Shown: in pieces, positions 9,014 to 17,653 of the stretch
Layout of the letters: each line of letters opens with the position of its first letter
Numbering within the stretch: the first letter of the stretch is position 1
Source of the DNA: Streptomyces sp. LUP47B
GTDB taxonomy: Bacteria; Actinomycetota; Actinomycetes; Streptomycetales; Streptomycetaceae
Assembly: GCF_001746295.1 (NCBI RefSeq)
Contig: NZ_MJAH01000004.1
Location: forward strand, 147,518 to 211,517
Direction of reading: 5' to 3'
Length of the DNA stretch: 64,000 bases
The notes under the pieces: generated by a model
What the model was told of the DNA's origin: nothing
Database searches by the model: none
Seen by the model: the letters and a program-made list of their open reading frames with translations, nothing else
Made by a program: the position numbers and the translations under genes

Positions 9014-9850
9014 TCAGGCGGCGTTGAACGTCGACGGGTCCGGGCCCAGACGCCGGTCCTCGTTGAGCGCGCTGATCGCCGCCAGGTCCTCGTCGTCCAG
9101 ACTGAAGTCGAAGACCTCGATGTTCTCCTTGATCCGGGACGGGGTCACGGACTTCGGGATCACGACATTGCCGAGCTGGAGGTGCCAGCGCAGCACGACC
9201 TGGGCCGGAGTGCGGTCGTGCTTCTGGGCGATGGCCACGATGGCCGGGACCTCCAGGAGACCCTTGCCGGAGCCGAGCGGCGACCACGCCTCGGTGGCGA
9301 TGCCCTGCTCCGCGTGGTACTCACGGGCCGCGTGCTGCTGAAGATGCGGGTGCAGCTCGATCTGGTCGACGGCCGGGATGACGGACGTCTCGGCGATCAG
9401 CCGCTCCAGGTGGTCGGGCTCGAAGTTGGAGACGCCGATGGCCCGGATCCGGCCGTCGGCGTGCAGCTTCTCGAACGCCTTGTAGCTGTCGACGTACAGG
9501 TCACGGGAGGGCGTGGGCCAGTGGATCAGGTACAGGTCCACGTAGTCCAGGCCGAGCTTCGCCAGCGAGGTGTCGAAGGCGCGCAGGGTCGAGTCGTAGC
9601 CCTGGTCGCTGTTCCAGAGCTTGGTGGTGACGAAGATGTCCTCGCGGGCGACTCCGGACGAGGCGATGCCCTTTCCGGTGCCCTCTTCATTGCCGTAGAT
9701 CGCCGCTGTGTCGATGCTGCGGTACCCGGCCTCGAGCGCCGTGGCGACCGCGCGCTCGGCCTCGTCGTCCGGCACCTGCCAGACGCCGAAACCCAGCTTG
9801 GGCATCTCGACGCCGTTGTTGAGGATGATCGGGGGGACCTTGCTGCTCAC
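9014..9850 (-). CDS. Aldo/keto reductase
   Basis: A 278-residue NADPH-dependent carbonyl reductase of the 2,5-diketo-gluconate-reductase-like branch. The catalytic tetrad is intact: Asp47 and Tyr52 in SIDTAAIYGNE, Lys77 in TTKLW, and His110 in YLIHWP. The cofactor-binding VIPKSVTPSRIKEN segment is also present. The GTG start at 9850 is chosen because AAGGA lies 10 bases upstream and the protein then begins MSSKVPPIILNNG, the usual N-terminus; ATGs at 9892-9898 would add 14-16 non-conserved residues. It is divergent from the polysaccharide-degrading operon. The substrate cannot be deduced. Confidence 0.9.
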   Translation of the reverse strand: MSSKVPPIILNNGVEMPKLGFGVWQVPDDEAERAVATALEAGYRSIDTAAIYGNEEGTGKGIASSGVAREDIFVTTKLWNSDQGYDSTLRAFDTSLAKLGLDYVDLYLIHWPTPSRDLYVDSYKAFEKLHADGRIRAIGVSNFEPDHLERLIAETSVIPAVDQIELHPHLQQHAAREYHAEQGIATEAWSPLGSGKGLLEVPAIVAIAQKHDRTPAQVVLRWHLQLGNVVIPKSVTPSRIKENIEVFDFSLDDEDLAAISALNEDRRLGPDPSTFNAA

Positions 9851-10154
9851 GAGCTCTTGATCCTTACGGTTGTCGTCAGGTGGTGCTCCCATCGTCAACG
9901 ATCACGAGCTGTGATGCATTCCTGACCGGAGAATCCGTCCGAACTGACCCGCGAGTCAGTGGGCGATGGCTGAAGTTGGCCGGAAATGCATCCGACCTCT
10001 TCGGTACAGACCATTGACCCTCGACGGTCCTGCCGCGACTCTGGATCGCGCCAACGGGCGGAATCCTGAACTCAGTTCACGGATATGAATCCGCCCATGG
10101 CTTTCATCCGATGTTTCCGTGTCTGTGTCTCCTGGCTCACGGAGAGGGAGGAAC
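9851..10154. promoter_or_regulatory. Divergent intergenic region with two adjacent palindromes
   Basis: This 304-base gap holds no convincing gene. Upstream of the glycosidase operon lie TGAACT-C-AGTTCA at 10067-10079 and, directly adjoining, CGGAT-ATGA-ATCCG at 10080-10093. Both are perfect inverted repeats and sit 60-90 bases before the first start codon, a likely operator position. Two further short related words, GCATCCGA near 9988 and CATCCGATG near 10107, flank them. The regulator is not encoded nearby. Confidence 0.5.
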
Positions 10155-11333
10155 ATGAGACGCCGTCGTCTCCGCACGGCCCTGACGACCCTTGCGCTCG
10201 CCGCCGCCACCTTGGTCACCCTGCCGGCCGCCGCACCCCCGCCCACCAGCTCCCCGAACGGCCCGTCCCCGGACCGGGACTGGTCCGTGGCCATGGTCGA
10301 GTCGACCATGGCCCGCTACACGCCGACCAGCATCGGTGGTTGGTCCTACCCGGTCGGCCTCTACCTCTACGGCCAGTACCTCGCGTACGAGCGCACCCAT
10401 GACACCCGCTACCTGACCTACATCAAGGACTACGTCGACCGCTTCGTGAAGAGCGACGGCTCGATCGGCCAGTCCTTCAACAGCCTGGACAGCATGCAGG
10501 CCGGCCGGCTCCTGGTGATCCTGCACCACGAGACGGGCCAGGACCGCTACCGCAAGGCGGCGAAGAAGATCGTCGACCGCCTGGCCACTTATCCCCGCAC
10601 GAGCGACGGTGGCTTCTGGCACGCCGACACCGCGAGCCGCGCCCACCAACTCTGGGCGGACGGCGTCTACATGGTGAACCCGTTCCTCGTCGAGTACGGA
10701 GAGGAGTTCGGCGACAGCTCGTACACCGACGACGAGGCCGCGAAACAGCTCGCCGTCTACGGCAGCCACCTGCAGGTCGCGAACGGACTGCTCGAGCACG
10801 CCTACGACGAGTCGAAGAGCGCCGGCTGGGCCGACCCGGGCACCGGGCTCGCCCCCGAGCACTGGTGCCGTGCGGTCGGCTGGTACTCCATGGCGATCGT
10901 CGGCGTGCTGGACGGCATTCCGCAGCGCCACCCCCGCCGGGCCCAGCTGCTCGGCGTCTTCCGCAAGCTGGCGGCCGGCCTGGAGAAGTACCAGGACCCG
11001 GCGACCGGCCGCTGGTTCCAGGTGATCGACAAGGGCGCCCGCGGCGACAACTGGACCGAGACGTCCTGCTCCAGCATGTTCACCTACGCCCTCTCGCGCG
11101 GCGCCCAACAGGGATATCTGGACGAGCATTTCAAGGCCGTCGCACACCGCGGCTACCAGGGCGTGCTCGCCAAGCTCTCGGTCGGCTCCGACGGGCGCAC
11201 GAACCTCGCCGACATCTCCATCGGCACCAACGTCGGCGACTACGCGTACTACATCGCTCGCGACCGGGCCACCAACGACTTCCACGGCCTGGGCGCCTTC
11301 CTGATCATGAACGAACAACTGCGAGGTGATTAG
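10155..11333 (+). CDS. Glycoside hydrolase family 88/105 unsaturated glycuronyl hydrolase
   Basis: Secreted enzyme of 392 residues predicted to remove the unsaturated uronic acid that a pectate or rhamnogalacturonan lyase leaves at the non-reducing end. Residues 1-27 form a signal peptide (MRRRRLRTAL then a hydrophobic run). The (alpha/alpha)6-barrel family signature QLWADGVYM is at about 165-173, with Asp169 in the position of the catalytic Asp. HxD-type barrel segments (GFWHADT, PEHWCRAVGWY) are also seen. The ATG at 10155 follows GGGAGGAAC; the ATG-like start at 10119 would add a basic leader. First gene of a five-gene operon. GH105 is more likely than GH88 because of the pectin-like neighbours. 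Confidence 0.85.
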   Translation: MRRRRLRTALTTLALAAATLVTLPAAAPPPTSSPNGPSPDRDWSVAMVESTMARYTPTSIGGWSYPVGLYLYGQYLAYERTHDTRYLTYIKDYVDRFVKSDGSIGQSFNSLDSMQAGRLLVILHHETGQDRYRKAAKKIVDRLATYPRTSDGGFWHADTASRAHQLWADGVYMVNPFLVEYGEEFGDSSYTDDEAAKQLAVYGSHLQVANGLLEHAYDESKSAGWADPGTGLAPEHWCRAVGWYSMAIVGVLDGIPQRHPRRAQLLGVFRKLAAGLEKYQDPATGRWFQVIDKGARGDNWTETSCSSMFTYALSRGAQQGYLDEHFKAVAHRGYQGVLAKLSVGSDGRTNLADISIGTNVGDYAYYIARDRATNDFHGLGAFLIMNEQLRGD

Positions 11334-11337
11334 TGTC

Positions 11338-12129
11338 ATGAACACATCCAGAAGGTCGCTGCTGGGCGCCGCGCTCGGCGGTGCCACGGCGGCCGCGGTC
11401 GGTCTGCCGACGGCGACCACCGCCCACGCCGCCTCCTGGCAGCAGAAGTGGGCCCCCTCCGCGAGCGGCGACGGCCTCGGCGCCTTCGAGACGATCGAGG
11501 ACGACCGCGCCGACTCGCACTCCGCCGGGCAGCCGCACATCTACGCCACCGGCAACAACTGGCGCTTCGACATGCACACCGTCGACCGCGACACCTCGAC
11601 CGACCGCCAGCGCCAGGAGGTCACAGGCCTGCGCAACGGCAGCGGAAGCAACTACCTGAAGTGGACGAAGGGCCAGACCTGGCGGGTCACCTACTCGATG
11701 TACATCCCGAGCTCCCTGAAGGCGACCACCACCTTCACCCACATCATGCAGATGAAGCAGCCCGGCAGCGGCACCTCGCCGATCGTCGTGCAGTCCCTGC
11801 GCCGGGTGAACGGCAAGCAGACCATCGAGCTGAAACTCGCCATCGACGACATCCTCGTCGGCCGCACCGACCTGGACCCGCTGCACGACAAGTGGACCGA
11901 CGTCGACTTCCAGATCAAGGTCGGCGACGGCTCGGCGGGTTCGGTCCGCTGGATCCTCAAGTCCGCAGGCTCGACCGTCATTGACGCGTCGAAGACCGGT
12001 GTCGACACCTTCCTGGCCGACCGGGTCCGCCCGAAGTGGGGCATCTACCGCTCCCTCGGCGACACCTCCGGCTCTCTCCAGAACACCTACCTGCTGCTCA
12101 GCAACCTCCGCGGCTACCAACTGGTCTGA
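11338..12129 (+). CDS. Secreted polysaccharide-lyase-like protein (heparin lyase I fold)
   Basis: A 263-residue protein with a twin-arginine-type signal (NTSRRSLLG, then a hydrophobic stretch, cleavage near AHA-AS at residue 31). The mature part resembles the jelly-roll polysaccharide lyases grouped with heparin lyase I and glucuronan lyases. Supporting segments are YSMYIPSSLK, FTHIMQMKQPG, DKWTDVDFQIKVG and PKWGIYRS. The ATG at 11338 lies 8 bases after GAGGTGA; an in-frame ATG at 11326 would overlap the previous stop. Four bases separate it from the GH105 gene, so the two may cleave and then trim one substrate. Which uronic-acid polymer is cut is unknown. Confidence 0.72.
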   Translation: MNTSRRSLLGAALGGATAAAVGLPTATTAHAASWQQKWAPSASGDGLGAFETIEDDRADSHSAGQPHIYATGNNWRFDMHTVDRDTSTDRQRQEVTGLRNGSGSNYLKWTKGQTWRVTYSMYIPSSLKATTTFTHIMQMKQPGSGTSPIVVQSLRRVNGKQTIELKLAIDDILVGRTDLDPLHDKWTDVDFQIKVGDGSAGSVRWILKSAGSTVIDASKTGVDTFLADRVRPKWGIYRSLGDTSGSLQNTYLLLSNLRGYQLV

Positions 12130-12141
12130 GGAGCCGTCACC

Positions 12142-15100
12142 TTGAAACCCCCCACTGCCCCACGCTCCCGAGCGGCGGCCATCGTCCTCTTCGTCGTCGC
12201 CGTCGTCCTCGGACTCAGCCACCCGGCGGCCCCGGCCACCCCGCAGGAGTCACCCCGAGCCGCCACCGTCTTCGACGTACGCGACTACGGCGCCAAGGGG
12301 GACGGCTCCGCCAACGACACCCCCGCCGTCAACAAGGCGATCACCGCGGCGAGTTCGGCGGCGGGCGGCGGAGTCGTCCGCTTCCCGCCCGGTGACTACA
12401 AGGCGAAGAACACCATCCACATGAAGAGCCATGTGACGCTCCGGCTCGACAAGGGCGCCACCCTCCAGGGCTCCAGCGCCGACACCTACGACAAGGCCGA
12501 GTCCAACCCGTACGACGACTACCAGGACTACGGCCACAGCCACTTCCACAACGCGATGATCTACGGCGACAAGCTGACCGACATCGGCTTCGTCGGCCAG
12601 GGAGTCATCGACGGCATGGGCAACCTGATCACCGGCAACCCGAAGTCCGGCGAGGCCGACAAGATCATCTCCCTGACCCGGTGCGACGGACTCACGATCG
12701 GCGACGGCCTCACCCTCCGCCGCGGCGGCCACTTCGCGGCGCTCATCAACGGCTGCAAGAACGTGACGTCGGACCACCTGACGATCGACACCGCGAGTGA
12801 CCGCGACGGCTGGAACATCATCTCCACGACGAACGTCACGGTGACGAACGCGAACATCAGGGCCAACGACGACGCCCTGGTCTTCAAGAGCGACTACGCC
12901 CTCGGCGCCAAGCTCCCCAACGGCCACGTCCGCGTCAACGACAGCTTCCTGTCGGCCCGTTGCTGCAACGCCCTCATGTTCGGCTCGGAAACCTGCGGCG
13001 ACTTCTCGGACTACCGGTTCGAGAACATCCGTATCGACGGTGCCGACAAGTCCGGCCTCGGCATGGTGTCCATGGACGGCGCGAAGATCTCCGACGTCCA
13101 CTACCGCGACATCACGATGACGAACGTCCACTCGCCGATCATGCAGAAGATCGGCACCCGAAAGCGATGCGGCAACAGCCCCGGTGTCGGATCGATCAGC
13201 GACATCACGTACGACAACATCACGGCCACCGGCAGCAGCCCGTCCTTCAGCCCGACACTGTGGGGCGAGACCGGCCACCGCATCAGGGGCGTGACGTTCA
13301 CCAACGTCAACATCACGGTCCCCGGTGGCAACGGCACCATGTCCACGGGCGTACCGAGCAACGATTCGACCGACTACAACCCCAAGACCATCGGCACCCG
13401 GCCCGCCTACGGCTGGTACCTGCACAACGCCGACAACGTCCAGTTCACCGACAGCTCGGTGAAGTTCGCCTCGGACGACGGCCGGCCCGCGTTCATCGCC
13501 AACGCGGCCGACGGCGTCCGGCTCACCCGGTTCACCGCCCAGAAGGGCAGCGACTCCCCGTTCGACGTGGGCTTCCAGGACGTCACCGGCGCCTGCCTGG
13601 CAGACAGTCACAGCACGTCCGGTGGTGCCCTGCGCGTCTCGGGAAGCCAGGACTGCGGTACGGCGGTCAAACCCCTCGACCTGGACAACCCCCGCCAGGA
13701 CTTCCTCCGCGCCTCGGTGGGCGGACTGTTCCTGCACTGGGGTCTGCGCACCGCGCCCGCCCACACCAGCTGCACCGCCTGGGAGGACGACGTCACGAAC
13801 GGAGGCTGGAACGCCGACTACTGGGTGAAGGAGGCCCAGAAGCTGCACACGCAGTACCTCGTCCTCGCCTCCTTCCACAGCCGCCTGGGCTACGCCCGCG
13901 CCTGGCCGTCGCAGATCCCCGGCTCCTGCTCCACCAAGCGGGACTTCCTGGGTGAACTGGTCACCGCAGCGAAGGCCAAGGGGCTGAAGGTCATCCTCTA
14001 CATGACCAACGACCCCCAGTGGCACGACGAGGGCGGCCACGAGTGGCTCGACTCGGCCGCCTACTCCGCCTACAAGGGCAAGAACGTCGACCTGACCACC
14101 AACGACGGCTTCGGACAGTTCAGTTACGACAACTTCTTCGAGGTCATGAACCGCTATCCCGACCTCGGCGGCTTCTGGATCGACAACGACAACGCCTACT
14201 GGGAGAGCCACGACCTCTACCAGCAGATCTACGAGAAGCGTCCCAACTACACGATCAGCAACAACAACGAAGACACGCCGATCATGGACATGATCAGCAA
14301 TGAGCAGAAGACGGGGATGACGCCCGGGTACGACTACCCGCAGGCGGTCTACACGGCCCAACCCCGCCTCACCGAAGCCGACTTCAAGCTTCCCTCCACC
14401 GGCGCCTGGTGGTACGGCGGCACCGACCCGTCGGTCGACAAGATGCTCACCCTCGGCCGTCTCGTCACCAACGTGGGCTCGTCCGTGAAGGCGCTGATGG
14501 CCGAGACCGCCCAGGTCAACGGCAAGTTCCCGGCCAACCAGGCCGACTTCAACAACTTCGCGAACTCCTACCTCGCCCCCATCTGGGAGTCCCTGCACGG
14601 CACCGAGGGTGGCGGCTACATGTACGGCGGCCTCAAGCCGGGCTTCTGGAACGACGGCGCGCACGGCGTGACCACGATCGCCAAGACCGACCCGAACCGC
14701 CAGTACGTCCATGTCCTGACCCCACCGAGCACCAGCACCCTGCGCATCCGCGACAACGGCTACCGCATCGCGTCCGTCACCAACCTCCGTACCGGAGCGG
14801 CGGTTTCGTGGTCGCAGTCGGGCGGCGTACTCACCCTCACCGGCCTCGGTTCCTGGGACCCGTACGACACGGTGTTCAAGGTCACCACGACCGGGCGCCA
14901 AGGCATCCTCACCGGCGTCAAGGTGAGCGCGAGCGCCTCGGCGAGCGGTCACTCGGGCTCGGCCGCCGGTGACGGTGACTACCGCACCTACTGGGACAGC
15001 AACAAGACGCTCCCGGTGAGCCTCACCTTCGACCTCGGCAGCTCGAAGAAGGTCCAGTACCTCGGCCTCAACCAGCGCGAGGACTCCGTCGCCTACGCCC

Positions 15101-15378
15101 GCTCCGACACCGAGCAGTCGGCGCGGATCAAGGACTACAAGGTGTACCTGAGCGCCGACGGCTCGACCTGGGGCAGCCCGGTGAAGTCCGGCCAGTTGCC
15201 GAGCCGCCGCGGCATCCAGGGCATCGACCTGACCGCGGCCAACGCCCGCTACGTCCGCCTCGAGGTCGACTCCACCTGGGCCGCCTCCACCGACACGACC
15301 CGCTACCAGCGCCTGCGGATCGACGAGGCATGGATCGGGACCTCGTACGCGACTCCCGCGAAGAGGGGACAGTCATGA
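12142..15378 (+). CDS. GH28 polygalacturonase-like / GH29 alpha-L-fucosidase-like / F5/8C fusion
   Basis: A 1078-residue secreted three-part protein. After a hydrophobic signal (12-32), residues 42-505 form a right-handed beta-helix of GH28 type: FDVRDYGAKGDG opens it, with the acidic pair in ANDDALVFKS (Asp243, Asp244), Asp222 in RDGWN, and GSE at 281-283. Residues 515-910 match an alpha-L-fucosidase TIM barrel: GLFLHWGLR at 528-536 and GGFWIDNDN with candidate nucleophile Asp681. Residues 920-1070 are an F5/8 type C (CBM32-like) module. The start is TTG 12142, with GAGGAG about 8 bases before it. Pectinase plus fucosidase on one chain fits a fucosylated side-chain polymer such as rhamnogalacturonan II or xyloglucan-pectin. 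Both active sites look intact. Confidence 0.82.
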   Translation: MKPPTAPRSRAAAIVLFVVAVVLGLSHPAAPATPQESPRAATVFDVRDYGAKGDGSANDTPAVNKAITAASSAAGGGVVRFPPGDYKAKNTIHMKSHVTLRLDKGATLQGSSADTYDKAESNPYDDYQDYGHSHFHNAMIYGDKLTDIGFVGQGVIDGMGNLITGNPKSGEADKIISLTRCDGLTIGDGLTLRRGGHFAALINGCKNVTSDHLTIDTASDRDGWNIISTTNVTVTNANIRANDDALVFKSDYALGAKLPNGHVRVNDSFLSARCCNALMFGSETCGDFSDYRFENIRIDGADKSGLGMVSMDGAKISDVHYRDITMTNVHSPIMQKIGTRKRCGNSPGVGSISDITYDNITATGSSPSFSPTLWGETGHRIRGVTFTNVNITVPGGNGTMSTGVPSNDSTDYNPKTIGTRPAYGWYLHNADNVQFTDSSVKFASDDGRPAFIANAADGVRLTRFTAQKGSDSPFDVGFQDVTGACLADSHSTSGGALRVSGSQDCGTAVKPLDLDNPRQDFLRASVGGLFLHWGLRTAPAHTSCTAWEDDVTNGGWNADYWVKEAQKLHTQYLVLASFHSRLGYARAWPSQIPGSCSTKRDFLGELVTAAKAKGLKVILYMTNDPQWHDEGGHEWLDSAAYSAYKGKNVDLTTNDGFGQFSYDNFFEVMNRYPDLGGFWIDNDNAYWESHDLYQQIYEKRPNYTISNNNEDTPIMDMISNEQKTGMTPGYDYPQAVYTAQPRLTEADFKLPSTGAWWYGGTDPSVDKMLTLGRLVTNVGSSVKALMAETAQVNGKFPANQADFNNFANSYLAPIWESLHGTEGGGYMYGGLKPGFWNDGAHGVTTIAKTDPNRQYVHVLTPPSTSTLRIRDNGYRIASVTNLRTGAAVSWSQSGGVLTLTGLGSWDPYDTVFKVTTTGRQGILTGVKVSASASASGHSGSAAGDGDYRTYWDSNKTLPVSLTFDLGSSKKVQYLGLNQREDSVAYARSDTEQSARIKDYKVYLSADGSTWGSPVKSGQLPSRRGIQGIDLTAANARYVRLEVDSTWAASTDTTRYQRLRIDEAWIGTSYATPAKRGQS

Positions 15379-17642
15379 CACGGATCACCTCCGTCACACG
15401 CGTCAGATCACTGGTCGTGGCTCTGGTCGGGCTGCTGATCGCCTCGGCGATCCCGCTGCTGGCCGCCGCCCGCCCGGCGGCCGCCTCCGACAACGGCCAG
15501 TCGGTCCGGCCCGCGATGGGCTGGAGCAGCTGGAGCTTCGTCCGCCGCTCGCCGACCGAGGCGAAGCTCAAGGCCCAGGCCGACGCGCTCGTCGCCGGCG
15601 GCCTGAAGAACCACGGCTTCGTCTACATCAACCTCGACGACTTCTGGCAGAAGTGCGACTCCAACGGTTTCGTCGTCGACTCCTACGGCCGCTGGGCCGT
15701 GGACAGTGCCAAGTTCCCGTCCGGCATCAAGGCGCTGGCCGACTACATCCACTCCAAGGGCCTGAAGTTCGGCTTCTACGTGACGCCCGGCATCGCCAAG
15801 AACGCCGTCACCAAGAACACGCCGATCGAGGGGACGTCGTACCACGCGAAGGACATCGCGGACACCTCGAAGACGGAGAAGAACTACAACTGCAAGAACA
15901 TGTACTACATCGACTACGGGAAGCCTGGTGCGCAGGAGTTCGTGAACTCCTGGGCGCGGCAGTTCGCCTCCTGGGGAGTCGACTACCTGAAGATCGACGG
16001 GGTGGGCAGCCAGGACATTCCCGACGTCCAGGCCTGGGACAAGGCGCTGCGTGCCTCCGGACGGCCCATCAACTTCGCGCTCTCCAACAACCTTCCGATC
16101 GCGGACGCCTCCACCTGGAAGAAGCTGGCGAACAGCTGGCGCACCCAGGGCGACGTGGAGTGCTACTGCGGCCCCGGCTCCAACGGCAGCGGCTATCCGC
16201 TCACCGACTGGTCGCACGTCTCCTCCCGCTTCAACTCGGCGGCCTCCTGGCAGCCGCACGCGGGCCCGGGCGGCTGGAACGACCTCGACTCCCTGGAGAT
16301 CGGCAACGGCGACCGGGTGGGCCTCACCGCCGACCAGCGCCGCTCCCACTTCACCCTCTGGGCGATGGCCGCCTCACCCCTGCTGCTCGGCACCGACCTG
16401 ACCGACCTCGACCCGGTCGACAAGGCGATGCTGACGAACGACCGGCTCATCGGGGTCGACCAGGACGGCGTCGCCGCCAAGCGGATCGTGAACAGCGGGG
16501 TCAAGCAGGTCTGGAGCAAGAAGGAGAGCGACGGCCAGTACGTGGTGGCCCTGTTCAACACCGGTACGTCCGGCAACGCGACGGTCGCCGTGGACTGGTC
16601 CCAGGTCGGCTTCACCGGCTCCGGTGACGTCACGGACCTGTGGTCCGGCTCCCACAAGGGTGCGATCGCCGACTCCTACAGCGCGACCCTGCGGCCCGGC
16701 GAGACCCGGCTGATCCGCGTGAAGCCCGTCAACTCCCTGAAGACCGCGGCCGCTGCACCGGGCATGGCCGTCGCCCCGTACGAGTACCTCGGCTGGGGCA
16801 ACCCGCAGAACCCCACATCGGTGATGTCGGCGACCGGCGTCAAGTGGTTCACCCTCGCGTTCATCCTCTCCGACGGCGGCTGCAACCCGAAGTGGGACGG
16901 CTCGCGCCCGCTGACCGGCGGGACCGACCAGTCGAGGATCGACGCGATCAGATCCGCCGGCGGTGACGTCATGGTCTCCGTCGGCGGCTGGAGCGGGAAC
17001 AAGCTCGGCGAGAAGTGCTCCAGCGCCTCGGCGCTCGCCGGCGCCTACCAGAAGGTGATCAACGCCTACAAGCTGAAGGCCCTCGACATCGACATCGAGA
17101 ACACCGAGTGGTCGAACGCCACGGTGCGGCAGCGCGTGGTCGACGCCCTGAAGACGGTCAAGGCGAACAACCCCGGCCTGAAGACCGTCATCACCTTCGG
17201 CACCACCACCAGCGGCCCCGACTCCACCGGGGTCGACATGATCAAGCGGGCCGCGAACTCCGGTCTGGCCAACGACGTCTGGTGCATCATGCCGTTCGAC
17301 TTCGGCGGCGGCACCACGAACATGGGCACCCTCACCACGCAGGCCATGGAGGGACTCAAGGCGCGGGTCAAGTCGGCGTACGGCTACAGCGACGCCACCG
17401 CCTACGCCCACATCGGGCTGTCGTCGATGAACGGCACGACCGACGACTCCGGTGAACGCGTCCGCGTCACCGACTTCAAGACCATGCTCGCCTACGCCCA
17501 GCAGCACCACATCGGGCGCCTCACCTACTGGTCCGTCAACCGCGACCGCCCCTGCGGCTCGGGCGCCGACGGCGACTCCTGCAGCGGTGTGACGCAGCAG
17601 CCGTACGACTACCTCAAGGTCTTCACCCAGTACACGGGCTGA
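15375..17642 (+). CDS. GH27 alpha-galactosidase fused to a GH18-like domain
   Basis: A 755-residue secreted protein whose ATG overlaps the previous stop (ATGA), so it is translationally coupled. The signal peptide ends near AAA-SD (residue 38). Residues 42-450 are GH27 alpha-galactosidase: PAMGWSSWS, nucleophile Asp208 in YLKIDGV, acid/base Asp303 in GGWNDLD, then the beta-sandwich (TRLIRVK). Residues 465-755 look like a GH18 barrel: VMVSVGGWSG and the catalytic DxDxE as DIDIE at 571-575, with the proton-donor Glu575 retained. The pairing is odd: one half removes alpha-galactose and the other acts on chitin-like or GlcNAc glycan, or has become a binding module. Specificity of the second half is inference. 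Confidence 0.83.
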   Translation: MTRITSVTRVRSLVVALVGLLIASAIPLLAAARPAAASDNGQSVRPAMGWSSWSFVRRSPTEAKLKAQADALVAGGLKNHGFVYINLDDFWQKCDSNGFVVDSYGRWAVDSAKFPSGIKALADYIHSKGLKFGFYVTPGIAKNAVTKNTPIEGTSYHAKDIADTSKTEKNYNCKNMYYIDYGKPGAQEFVNSWARQFASWGVDYLKIDGVGSQDIPDVQAWDKALRASGRPINFALSNNLPIADASTWKKLANSWRTQGDVECYCGPGSNGSGYPLTDWSHVSSRFNSAASWQPHAGPGGWNDLDSLEIGNGDRVGLTADQRRSHFTLWAMAASPLLLGTDLTDLDPVDKAMLTNDRLIGVDQDGVAAKRIVNSGVKQVWSKKESDGQYVVALFNTGTSGNATVAVDWSQVGFTGSGDVTDLWSGSHKGAIADSYSATLRPGETRLIRVKPVNSLKTAAAAPGMAVAPYEYLGWGNPQNPTSVMSATGVKWFTLAFILSDGGCNPKWDGSRPLTGGTDQSRIDAIRSAGGDVMVSVGGWSGNKLGEKCSSASALAGAYQKVINAYKLKALDIDIENTEWSNATVRQRVVDALKTVKANNPGLKTVITFGTTTSGPDSTGVDMIKRAANSGLANDVWCIMPFDFGGGTTNMGTLTTQAMEGLKARVKSAYGYSDATAYAHIGLSSMNGTTDDSGERVRVTDFKTMLAYAQQHHIGRLTYWSVNRDRPCGSGADGDSCSGVTQQPYDYLKVFTQYTG

Positions 17643-17653
17643 AGGGAACATCC

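Noticed and set aside
12250..14952. A 900-codon minus-strand open frame opposite the GH28-GH29 gene.
   Set aside because: Val/Gly/Arg-rich composition, no recognisable domain, and the plus strand has two clear catalytic domains; it is an antisense shadow.
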